Shown here: in pieces, positions 7,130 through 14,765 of the stretch
Numbering within the stretch: position 1 is the stretch's first letter
Layout of the letters: every line of letters starts with the position of its first letter
Assembly: GCA_050942875.1 (NCBI GenBank)
Contig: JBMNOD010000046.1
Span: 1-26,905 of the forward strand
Origin: JAAZAI01 sp050942875
GTDB lineage: Bacteria > Verrucomicrobiota > Kiritimatiellia > RFP12 > UBA3636
Direction: 5' to 3'
Length of the DNA stretch: 26,905 nt
Translations under genes and position numbers: made by a program
Notes under the pieces: generated by a model
Database searches by the model: none
The model's input: only the letters and a program-made list of their open reading frames with translations
What the model was told of the DNA's origin: nothing

Positions 7130-7885
7130 ATGCCGTCGCTGAAAGACATGAGAGAGCAGGCCAAAGAGGCCGGCTTGATGAAACTCGAAAAACTGATCGC
7201 CACGCGCCAGAGGATTCCGAATTGCGAATTCCCGATTCCGGTGGCCGAGCTTTGCGAGCGCTATGAAAAACTGTACACCGGATGCATCAACGACGTCATG
7301 CGGGAGCTCTGCCTGCTCAACCAGAACCTGCCGTCGTCCATCATGCCGCTGCGCGACGAGATGACCGTCTGCGGCGAGGCGTTCACCGTCAAGAGCGCCC
7401 CCAACGTCATGATCGAAGGCGAAATGACGTTCCGCGCGCAGATGCTCGACGACTTCAAGCCCGACGGCGTCGTCGTGTGGGACACGTCGGAAGACACGGA
7501 AGCCTCGCTCTGGGGCGGCGTCATGACCGCCACGGCCATCACCAAGGGCATCCGCGGCGCGGTCATCGCCGGCGGCATCCGCGACACGAAGCAGATTCTG
7601 GAGCAGGACTTCCCCGTGTTCTACAAGTACCGCACGAGCAACGGCTCGCTCGGCCGCTGCATGATCACGCACTACCAGGTGCCGATCCTCGTCGGCAAGG
7701 TGACGATCCGCCCCGGCGACATCATCTTCGGCGACATCGACGGCGTGCTGTGCGTGCCGCGCGAAATCGCCTACGACGTCCTGCTCCGCGCCGAGGGCAT
7801 CGAGCGCAACGAGCTCGACATCTTCTCCTGGGTGCGCCAGGGCGACACCATTTCGGAAATCATCGACAAGGGCGGATACTTCTAA
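7130..7885 (+). CDS. RraA-like family protein (HMG/CHA-type aldolase)
   Basis: 251 residues, starting 26 bases after the first GH10 gene with AAAAGGA upstream. The RraA fold signature GGIRD is at residues 148-152, where Arg and Asp bind substrate carboxylate and metal in 4-hydroxy-4-methyl-2-oxoglutarate aldolases. EMTVCGEAFTV and the C-terminal GDIIFGDIDGVLCVP are also typical. In catabolic operons such proteins cleave or decarboxylate 2-keto acids, giving pyruvate; true RNase E inhibitors lack that setting. Here, beside a sugar-acid dehydratase, an aldolase role is the better inference. The N-terminal 35 residues extend beyond the usual core. The stop overlaps the next start by one base (TAATG). 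Confidence 0.85.
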   Translation: MPSLKDMREQAKEAGLMKLEKLIATRQRIPNCEFPIPVAELCERYEKLYTGCINDVMRELCLLNQNLPSSIMPLRDEMTVCGEAFTVKSAPNVMIEGEMTFRAQMLDDFKPDGVVVWDTSEDTEASLWGGVMTATAITKGIRGAVIAGGIRDTKQILEQDFPVFYKYRTSNGSLGRCMITHYQVPILVGKVTIRPGDIIFGDIDGVLCVPREIAYDVLLRAEGIERNELDIFSWVRQGDTISEIIDKGGYF

Positions 7886-9318
7886 TGAGCCTGACGACAA
7901 AACAACGCGACGCGATGAGCGCCGCCTACTGGAACTACTGGAACCCCGAGGTCGACGCGAAGATCGACCGCGACATCGACGCGAACCGAAAAGCCGACGC
8001 CCGTTTCAGCCTTGGGTTGCCCGAAGGGACGGAGGTGCGCGCGGAACTGGTCAAGCATGACTTCTTTTTCGGTGCGCACATCTTCAACTTCGACCAGCTC
8101 GGCACCGACGAGCGCAACCGGAAGTACAAGGAACTCTACGGCACGCTCTTCAACTCCGCGACCATCGCGTTCTACTGGCAGCCGTTCGAGCCGGTCGAGG
8201 GCAAGCCGCGCTTCAAGGCCGAGTACCGCGATTCGGCGGAATACTGGAACGCCTGCGAGGAGCCCAAGCTGGAGCCGCATTGGCGCCGCCCTGCGACCGA
8301 CCCCGTCGTGGAATTTTGTGAAAAGAAGGGAATCCGGCTTCATGGCCATACGCTCACCTGGGGGAATACGACGTGGCAGTATCCCCGCTGGCTGATGGCC
8401 AAGCTCCCGAAGGAAATCCTGGTGCAGATGCTCACCGACACCCGCAACGGCACCAATGTCATGAGCAAAAGCGCGGCGGAGATCGAGAAGCTGATTCCTG
8501 AATTCGTGAACGAACTGAACGAACAGATGGAGCGCCGCATCCGCGTCATCGCGGAGCGCTACGGGGATCGCGTCATGAGCTGGGACGTCTGCAACGAAAG
8601 CGCCACCGATTTCGAGCGCGGGAACCATGTCCCGGGCGCGAATTTGTGCAAGAGCGTCTACGGCTTCATGCCCGGCGATTATGCCTGTCATTCATTTAAA
8701 ATCGCTGACGACGCATTCCCCAGGAACGTCCGGCTCAACATCAACGACTACAACCTGGGGCAGTGCTATCCGGATCAGGTCGACGACCTGCGCTCCCGCG
8801 GCTGCCGGATCGACATCATGGGCGCGCAGATGCATCTGTTCAACCCGCAGACCTGCCTCGACATCGCCGACGGCAAAACGGACATCCAGTCGCCGGAACG
8901 CATCTGGAAAACGATGGAGACCATCGGCCAGGCGGGACTGCCAATCCACCTCTCGGAAATCACCATCACGGCGCCCAACAACGACGAACGCGGACAGGCC
9001 ATCCAGGCCGTCATCGCCCGCAATCTCTACCGACTGTGGTTCAGCGTCAAGCCGATGATGGGCATCACCTGGTGGAACGTCGTGGACGACTGCGGCGCGC
9101 CGGGCGAACCCTCCGTGTCCGGACTTTTCTCGCGCGACATGGATCCGAAGCCCGCCTTCCACGCCCTCGACGACCTGATCAACGGCGAATGGAAAACGAA
9201 GGAAAAGGTGTGCGCCGACAAGGATGGCGCCGTCTCGTTCCGCGGATTCCGCGGCCAGTATCGCCTGAGCTGGACGCAAGACGGGCAGAAGCAGGAAACC
9301 ACGGTGCATGTTCGTTAA
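7885..9318 (+). CDS. Cytoplasmic GH10-like glycoside hydrolase (second copy)
   Basis: 477 residues, translationally coupled to the RraA gene through TAATG. No signal peptide. Same layout as the first copy: N-terminal beta segment (residues 36-69), GH10 barrel, small C-terminal beta segment (FRGFRGQYRL). Catalytic Glu238 is in WDVCNES and Glu358 in IHLSEITIT. Unlike the first copy it keeps HGHTLTWG (153-160), close to the classical GH10 subsite motif. An extra helical stretch near 176-215 lies before the acid/base strand. The two copies are clearly diverged, so they probably act on different linkages or side-chain patterns of the same imported oligosaccharide. Confidence 0.85.
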   Translation: MSLTTKQRDAMSAAYWNYWNPEVDAKIDRDIDANRKADARFSLGLPEGTEVRAELVKHDFFFGAHIFNFDQLGTDERNRKYKELYGTLFNSATIAFYWQPFEPVEGKPRFKAEYRDSAEYWNACEEPKLEPHWRRPATDPVVEFCEKKGIRLHGHTLTWGNTTWQYPRWLMAKLPKEILVQMLTDTRNGTNVMSKSAAEIEKLIPEFVNELNEQMERRIRVIAERYGDRVMSWDVCNESATDFERGNHVPGANLCKSVYGFMPGDYACHSFKIADDAFPRNVRLNINDYNLGQCYPDQVDDLRSRGCRIDIMGAQMHLFNPQTCLDIADGKTDIQSPERIWKTMETIGQAGLPIHLSEITITAPNNDERGQAIQAVIARNLYRLWFSVKPMMGITWWNVVDDCGAPGEPSVSGLFSRDMDPKPAFHALDDLINGEWKTKEKVCADKDGAVSFRGFRGQYRLSWTQDGQKQETTVHVR

Positions 9319-9340
9319 GCGCGCGAAAAGAGGGTGCGCC

Positions 9341-10078
9341 ATGTTTGACTTGTCCGGCAAAACGGCTTTCATCACCGGCTCCGCGCGCGGAATCGGGCTT
9401 GCCATCGCCCGGGCCCTTGCGGCCGCCGGCGCGAAGGCGCTGATGCACGGCGCGACGGCGAGCGGCCATCTTGCCGCCGCCGCCGCCGATCTCGGCGCCG
9501 ACTTCGTGGTCGGCGACTTGTGCGATCCCGAGGCGGTCGACGCCATGGCCGCCGAGGCGCAGGCCAAGACCGGCGGCGTCGACATCCTCGTGCTCAACGG
9601 GTCGGTCCAGACCTACACGGGGCTCGGGAATTTCGAGGTCGCCGAATTCCAGCGCCAGATGCAGGCCAATGTCGCGTCGTCGTTCCAGCTCATCCGCTTT
9701 TTCGCGCCGCGCATGGCGGAGAAAAAATTTGGGCGGATCATTTCCGTCAGCAGCATCAACCAAGTCAGGCCCGCGGAGCGGCTTGCGGTTTATTCCACCA
9801 CCAAGGCCGCCTTGGCGAACCTGACCGCCATGACCGCCAAGCGCCATGCCGCCGACGGCGTCACCGCCAACACCATCCTTCCCGGCGTGATCGAGACGGA
9901 TCGCAACCGCGAAGCCCTGTCGAACCCGGCGTTCGCCGACACGCTCCGCGACGCCATTCCCGCCCGCCGCTTCGGCGCCCCCGCCGACTGCGCCGGCATC
10001 GCCGTCTTCCTCGCCTCGGACGAAGCCTCCTACGTCACCGGCGCCGAAATCCCCGTCGCCGGCGGGTGGCAGCTTTGA
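9341..10078 (+). CDS. Short-chain dehydrogenase/reductase
   Basis: 245 residues from ATG 9341, chosen because AGAGGG lies about 8 bases upstream and FDLSGKTAFITG is a normal SDR beginning; an in-frame ATG at 9308 overlaps the GH10 gene. The NAD(P) motif TGSARGIG is at residues 12-19. The catalytic Ser138 and YSTTK (Tyr151, Lys155) are intact, while the NAG motif reads NGS. The C-terminal VTGAEIPVAGGWQL is typical of classical SDRs. It probably oxidises a sugar or sugar-acid hydroxyl in the pathway of the four preceding genes. Last gene of the operon; a methyltransferase remnant continues in the same frame right after its stop. Confidence 0.85.
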   Translation: MFDLSGKTAFITGSARGIGLAIARALAAAGAKALMHGATASGHLAAAAADLGADFVVGDLCDPEAVDAMAAEAQAKTGGVDILVLNGSVQTYTGLGNFEVAEFQRQMQANVASSFQLIRFFAPRMAEKKFGRIISVSSINQVRPAERLAVYSTTKAALANLTAMTAKRHAADGVTANTILPGVIETDRNREALSNPAFADTLRDAIPARRFGAPADCAGIAVFLASDEASYVTGAEIPVAGGWQL

Positions 10079-10372
10079 GAAAGCGAAATCCGCCGCTGGA
10101 TCATCGAGCGCGATTGGCTGGATGCGATTGTCGCCCTGCCCGAGCAAAGGGCCAAGGGCGCCAACTTCATCAGCAAGCCGGAACTCCAGGACTTGATTTC
10201 CACTTGGCTGGGGAACCAGGTGTACAAACGCTTCGTCGGCGAGGCGGGCAAGCCGGGTGCCGAGGGGGAGGGGCTTTCGCTGGTGGACGGCCTGTCCGGG
10301 TCACCCCCTCGCTCGTCCGTGCCTCGGCGCGGTGCGTCAAAGTCAACACACTGCCACGCCACCATGACCTAA
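10079..10372 (+). pseudogene. Remnant resembling a type I methyltransferase (HsdM) fragment
   Basis: Directly after the SDR stop, and in the same frame, an open stretch of 97 codons runs to TAA at 10370-10372 without a start or ribosome-binding site. Its beginning, EIRRWIIERDWLDAIVALPE, matches the conserved HsdM segment that normally continues into LFYNTGI, but that continuation is absent. The next part (KPELQDLISTWLGNQVYKRF) is not recognised and the end is low-complexity. It seems to be a scar of fragments left by earlier restriction-system turnover. It ends 3 bases inside the convergent esterase gene. Confidence 0.5.
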
Positions 10373-11259
10373 GGCTTGGAGATCGTGGAAACGAAGTTCG
10401 TGATGCGCGTTTCGAGAACGGCGAGAAGTCGGCGGGGATTGGAGCCGGGACGCCAGATGAAGTGGCCGCCTTCGTTGGGTTCGGCGTCGTGGCGGTATTC
10501 GAAGAACTCGCAGGGGTTGCCGACGGCGCGGTAGGCGTCGGCGAAGGCGCGGTGCGAGGCGATCGGCACCACCTTGTCGGCATCGGCGTGCGTGCAGAGC
10601 ACCGGCGCCATGCCGGGACGAATCAGAGGAATCGGATCCATTGCGGCGAGATCCTCGGCGTCCACTTTTTCGCCTAGGAACCGCTTGTAGCGCTCGGGGT
10701 GCGCGGCAAAATCCTGGAAAGGCCCGCCGATGGACGAGATGGAAATGACGCCTGCGACGGAATCCGGCGGGAGGTTGACGAGCGTCCAGAGGGCGAGGTG
10801 CCCTCCGGCGGAGGCGCCGACAAGCCAGATTTCGCGGTGGCGGAGTCCGTGCCGTGCCCGGAAGTCATCGGAGAGAAGGAAGCGCGCGGCGGCGAGGCAA
10901 TCGTCGGCGCAGGCGGGAAAGGGATTCGAGGCGGAAGCGAGGCGGTATTCGATGTTGAAGACGGCGAAGCCGAGGTCGCGGCAAAGGAATTCGGCGACGC
11001 CGGCAATGCTTTTGCGATCGAGGGCAACCCAGCCGCCGCCATGGATCACGAGGGCAAGCGGGGCATCCATCGTTTGCCCGGCGGACGCACCGGGGAGGTA
11101 GAGGTCGCCGAGGCCATAGAAGCCGTTCGTCGGCGAGTAGGGAATGTCGCGGGTGACGGAACCGCGCTTCACGCCGCGCTCGCCATTGCCCGCGGCGAAC
11201 GCAGCGGTCGTCCCCGCGATGAAGGCGAGAGACATGAAACGGACAAGACATGTTTTCAT
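10369..11259 (-). CDS. Secreted alpha/beta-hydrolase esterase (BD-FAE / hormone-sensitive-lipase-like)
   Basis: 296 residues with GAGGA 9 bases before the ATG. Residues 1-22 form a signal peptide (basic start, hydrophobic core, AFA-A cleavage site), so it is exported. The oxyanion motif HGGGW is at 73-77 and the nucleophile Ser150 in GASAGG. The acid is probably Asp226 or Asp228 (THADADKVVP) and His266 (GGH) completes the triad. This class deacylates acetylated or feruloylated sugars and small esters. A carbohydrate esterase role would suit the GH10 operon that converges on it, but the strand differs and a link is inference. It starts 32 bases downstream of the restriction enzyme gene's stop and may share its transcript. 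Confidence 0.8.
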   Translation of the reverse strand: MKTCLVRFMSLAFIAGTTAAFAAGNGERGVKRGSVTRDIPYSPTNGFYGLGDLYLPGASAGQTMDAPLALVIHGGGWVALDRKSIAGVAEFLCRDLGFAVFNIEYRLASASNPFPACADDCLAAARFLLSDDFRARHGLRHREIWLVGASAGGHLALWTLVNLPPDSVAGVISISSIGGPFQDFAAHPERYKRFLGEKVDAEDLAAMDPIPLIRPGMAPVLCTHADADKVVPIASHRAFADAYRAVGNPCEFFEYRHDAEPNEGGHFIWRPGSNPRRLLAVLETRITNFVSTISKP

Positions 11260-11291
11260 GGTTTGATTCCTCTCTTGTCAAGGCCGTCACA

Positions 11292-14200
11292 TCACATAGG
11301 AGGCGAGAAAGCCACCGTCGCCTTTTCCGCTTCGGGGTAGAGGGCGTCGATCTGCCCCTGCAACGCGAGGGTGAGGCCAAGCGCGGTCACGATTCGGCAG
11401 TAGGCGCGGATGTCATCAAGCTCGAGACGCCGCCCGCGCCGATCCTTCAGCCACTTCTCGCAGACCTGGTAGCCGCCGATCTGACAGCTCCAGATGGCTT
11501 CGGGCACGGGCGCGAAGTGCTGGGCGGCGTTGATGTAGACCCGCTCCTCGTCGGCGGCGTATCGCAACCCGGTGTCGCGGCGCTTCTCGACGCGGCTGTC
11601 GCCGTCGCCCTCGAACCGGCAGGCCGGCGGATCGAGATCAGGCGACTTCAGCAGATGCAGGGCGACGAGCTTTTCGCCCAGCGCGGCCAGCTTCTTGAAC
11701 AGCTTGGCGTCCGCCGTGAACGGGATGCGCGGGAAGTCCGCCTTCAGGAACTCGGCGTACTTCGCGCGGTAGGCGGGCGCATGGAGCACGGCGTAGACGT
11801 AGTGGAAAACGGCCTCCGGCGTCGGCGTCTGGCCATGGGCCGCGGCGATCGCGTCCACAAAGGCCGGGTTCAGGTTCGGCCGCCGCCCGCCATAGAGCTC
11901 CTGAGGTTCGAACAGCATCATCGACACATAGCGCCCGACCCCGCCTTTACCTGGCTTCGGCGGCTCAGGCTCCGGATGCAGGTAGAGGGGAAACGTGTAG
12001 GACTGAACAGTCGACTCGCCGCACTTTGCCTCAACGATGAATTCCGAGCAGAAAAAATGGTCTGTCGTTGGCGACTTGTTGGTGCGGGCCGTGATCAGCG
12101 CCAGATTCTCCCCCGCCAGCATGTGCTGCATGACCTCGGGACGCGGCATGCAGATGAAGCCGCGCGAGCGTCCGGTGTAGTAGGTGTGGCGCACGTCGAA
12201 GGGGCGGTAGAGGATGGGAACTACTTTTTTGCGGTCAGGCCCGGAATCGAGAACGTCCTTCTGCGCAAGCGCGACCTTCCAGTCCCGCGTGTCCTTGCCC
12301 AGCCGATAGCCGCGACGCGCAAGCTCGGGCTCCGATCGGGCGAACAGGTTCACGGTGTTCCACATGTCTTGCGCCGTCCACTGGATGCACAGGTTGTCGC
12401 GGGCGGTGACGATCCCGACGCTGCTGACGGGGAAGATGTCGGGGATGGACGGAAAGCGCTCGTACACGCGAAGCGACGCTTCGTCGCGCGGGATGAAAAG
12501 GTAGCCGTCGGCACGCGGCGTCAACTTGCGCCAGCGGGTCGTCCTGGCATCGTGCGCACCCAGCCACGCGTATTTCGCCTTGCGCGCGCCGTGCAAGTCG
12601 GCGTGGCGCACCACGGCGTCGGCCTTCGCCTCGCCGCCACGCTTGACGAAGAAGGCGATGGCGACGCCCTGGCGGATGTCGAAGACGTTCTTGTCCGGCG
12701 AGCCGTCGGGGCAGGTCTCCTTCTTGAGGGCGTTGCCGTGGAGATCCAGGACGTAGATGTCGTCGAAGGTCCGCATGAGACTCCGGCGCATGCCGCGGAA
12801 GGTGGGGTTGTCCAGATAGCTGTGGTTGGTGATCATGCCGACCACGCCGCGACCGGCCTGCTCGATCTTCCACTGCGCGAAGCGCAGGAACTTCACGTAG
12901 TCGTCCTGGAGCCATTTGGGGTTCTTCTCGCCGAGCGGCTTGCCGTCGACCTGCTTGTACGTCTCGACCAAACCGCGTATCCAGTCGCCGACATTGGCCG
13001 AGTGGCCGGAGTACGGCGGATTGCCAAGGATGACGAGGATCGGGGTCTGCTGCTTGACCTCCCCGGCGAGGCGGGATTCCTCGGCCAAGGCGGAGAAGCC
13101 CGGCAGGCGGCTCTGCTCCAGCGCCTCGTTGTCGAGGGTGTTGGTGAGGTAGAACGGCATGCGCTCGTCGTCGCGGAGGCGGTGGCCCAGCTCTTCGAGC
13201 AGGAAGCTCATCTTGAGGTGCCCCACGGCGTAGGGGGCCATCATCAGCTCGAAGGCGTAGAAGTTCTTGAGGATGTGGCGGCTGATGAAATCGGCGCGGC
13301 CGCCCGTGCCGTATTTTCCCTCGAACTCCGCGACGGCCAGCGCGGCGGCGCGGGCGATGAAGGTCATGGTGCCGGCGGCGGGGTCAAGCAGCGTCACGCC
13401 TTCGGAGGCGAGCCCGTCGCGCTGGCCGAAGTCGGCCTTGAGCAGGCCGTGGAGCGAACGCACGATGTAGTCGACGACGGGCTCCGGGGTGTAGAAGACG
13501 CCGCGGCGCTCGCGTTCCGCGGGATCGTACTGGGCCAGGAAGGTCTCGTAGAAGTGGACGATGGGGTCGCTGCCCTTGCCGTCGTGATAGTGGCGGTCGA
13601 GGATGCCGGGGACGTCGGCGACGGCGAGCACTTCGGCGATGTCGTCAACGCACCAGACCAGCGGCTCCGGCAGGTCGCCCAGCGAGATGAACCGGAAGAG
13701 GTCGCGCAAGACGCCGATCGTGTGCGGGATGTTGTCGAAGGCCGCGCGACGGCTGAAGGCGCCGCTGGAGCGGATGCGAGCCGCAAAGAGCCCGTAGGTG
13801 ATCGTCTGGGCGAAGAAATCGGCGAAGTCCTCGGGCGTCAGGGTGCCGATCAGATAGGTCTGGAAAGCCTCGAAGAAGCCCGTGAGGACGCCGGGGGCGC
13901 CCTTCTCCTTTTCCAGTTGCCCGCCCACGACATCCCGCAGGAAGCGCGTGCGCTTGGCCAGCTCCACGGCCAGCGACTCCGCCGTGAACACCTTCGGAAG
14001 CGAAAAGTCGAGAAAGCGGTCGAGCAGCGCCTGAAGTTCGTCCGCCCGGTCCACGGGCGAGGGCATCCCCAAACGGGTCATGGCGAACGGACGGGCCGCG
14101 AGGACGGCCCCCACCCGTTCGCCGTTGCGGTAGAGCCGGAACTCGAAGAAGTTGGTCAGGATCAGGTTCGGGAACGTCTCGCGGTAGCGGGCGAGCTGCT

Positions 14201-14480
14201 CCGAGTTTTCGATGGCGTCCAGATTCTCCGCGTCCGGCCGCTTCGCCTCGACATAGCCGACGACCCTGTCGGCGCCGTTCCACAGGCGGAAATCCGGGTT
14301 GCCGGCGTCGGTGGGCTTCGGCAGCGTGGTGACGCGGACGTGCTGGCGTCCGGTCCTTTCGGCCACGGTCTTCAGCATGTCCGCGAGCGCGGGGTAGAAG
14401 CTCTCCTCCCGCGCGTCGCCTTGGCGCGCGACGGCGTGCAGCTCGTTGAAGTAGTCCGTGAAAAGTTCCTCGTTTGTCAT
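11292..14480 (-). CDS. Single-chain type ISP-like restriction-modification enzyme
   Basis: 1062 residues from the ATG at 14480, supported by GGAGGGG upstream (plus-strand 14489-14495). Residues 1-120 look like a PD-(D/E)xK nuclease domain: PD at 62-63 and EAK at 78-80. A helical connector follows, then an N6-adenine methyltransferase with FYTP (329-332), SAM motif DPAAGTMTF (366-374) and catalytic NPPY (487-490). The last 450 residues, including GRSRGFICMPRPEVMQHML, resemble the type ISP target-recognition domain. Classical ISP enzymes (LlaBIII, LlaGI) are about 1,580 residues with a helicase between nuclease and methyltransferase. None is seen here, so the architecture is closer to type IIG. 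No separate specificity subunit is nearby. Confidence 0.85.
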   Translation of the reverse strand: MTNEELFTDYFNELHAVARQGDAREESFYPALADMLKTVAERTGRQHVRVTTLPKPTDAGNPDFRLWNGADRVVGYVEAKRPDAENLDAIENSEQLARYRETFPNLILTNFFEFRLYRNGERVGAVLAARPFAMTRLGMPSPVDRADELQALLDRFLDFSLPKVFTAESLAVELAKRTRFLRDVVGGQLEKEKGAPGVLTGFFEAFQTYLIGTLTPEDFADFFAQTITYGLFAARIRSSGAFSRRAAFDNIPHTIGVLRDLFRFISLGDLPEPLVWCVDDIAEVLAVADVPGILDRHYHDGKGSDPIVHFYETFLAQYDPAERERRGVFYTPEPVVDYIVRSLHGLLKADFGQRDGLASEGVTLLDPAAGTMTFIARAAALAVAEFEGKYGTGGRADFISRHILKNFYAFELMMAPYAVGHLKMSFLLEELGHRLRDDERMPFYLTNTLDNEALEQSRLPGFSALAEESRLAGEVKQQTPILVILGNPPYSGHSANVGDWIRGLVETYKQVDGKPLGEKNPKWLQDDYVKFLRFAQWKIEQAGRGVVGMITNHSYLDNPTFRGMRRSLMRTFDDIYVLDLHGNALKKETCPDGSPDKNVFDIRQGVAIAFFVKRGGEAKADAVVRHADLHGARKAKYAWLGAHDARTTRWRKLTPRADGYLFIPRDEASLRVYERFPSIPDIFPVSSVGIVTARDNLCIQWTAQDMWNTVNLFARSEPELARRGYRLGKDTRDWKVALAQKDVLDSGPDRKKVVPILYRPFDVRHTYYTGRSRGFICMPRPEVMQHMLAGENLALITARTNKSPTTDHFFCSEFIVEAKCGESTVQSYTFPLYLHPEPEPPKPGKGGVGRYVSMMLFEPQELYGGRRPNLNPAFVDAIAAAHGQTPTPEAVFHYVYAVLHAPAYRAKYAEFLKADFPRIPFTADAKLFKKLAALGEKLVALHLLKSPDLDPPACRFEGDGDSRVEKRRDTGLRYAADEERVYINAAQHFAPVPEAIWSCQIGGYQVCEKWLKDRRGRRLELDDIRAYCRIVTALGLTLALQGQIDALYPEAEKATVAFSPPM

Positions 14481-14532
14481 GCGCCATGCCCCTCCGTCAG
14501 GCAGTCTTTCTCCAGTCCTGAATCCAGCCGCA

Positions 14533-14561
14533 ATGATAAACTCTTCGAAGCCCGGCGTCAA
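14533..14561 (-). promoter_or_regulatory. Promoter of the restriction-modification gene
   Basis: Read on the minus strand: -35 TTGACG (plus 14556-14561), 17-base spacer, -10 TATCAT (plus 14533-14538), five of six consensus bases in each box. Transcription would start near 14526, about 45 bases before the ATG. Confidence 0.6.
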
Positions 14562-14573
14562 AGCAAAACCCAA

Positions 14574-14605
14574 GTTTACGATCATGCAAGTTCACGATCA
14601 TGCAA
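14574..14605. repeat. Two tandem 16-bp repeats upstream of the restriction gene promoter
   Basis: GTTTACGATCATGCAA and GTTCACGATCATGCAA abut each other and differ at one base. They end 12 bases upstream of the -35 box of the minus-strand promoter, where an activator or a control protein would bind. The repeat period of 16 bases is close to one and a half helical turns. No regulator gene is adjacent. Confidence 0.6.
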
Positions 14606-14668
14606 GGGAAAGACCACCAAAATCCTGCGGAACAAAACAGCGGGATAAAATCAAAAACAAATGCGCGG

Positions 14669-14697
14669 TGGACTTCAGGGGGCGTTTACTGTAAAAT
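14669..14697 (+). promoter_or_regulatory. Candidate promoter of the Na/phosphate cotransporter gene
   Basis: TGGACT (14669-14674), 17 bases, TAAAAT (14692-14697). The -10 box matches five of six consensus positions and the -35 box four of six. It lies about 70 bases before the ATG at 14766. Confidence 0.4.
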
Positions 14698-14765
14698 ACA
14701 AAAGCTGGAAAACCATAGAAAGAAAACAGAAGGCCAACAAAACTCTAGCGGAGCAACACTCGACC

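Noticed and set aside
11250..14648. Plus-strand open frame of 1132 codons opposite the restriction enzyme
   Set aside because: The opposite strand encodes a protein with clear nuclease, SAM and NPPY motifs; the plus frame has no recognisable domain and is a GC-rich shadow.
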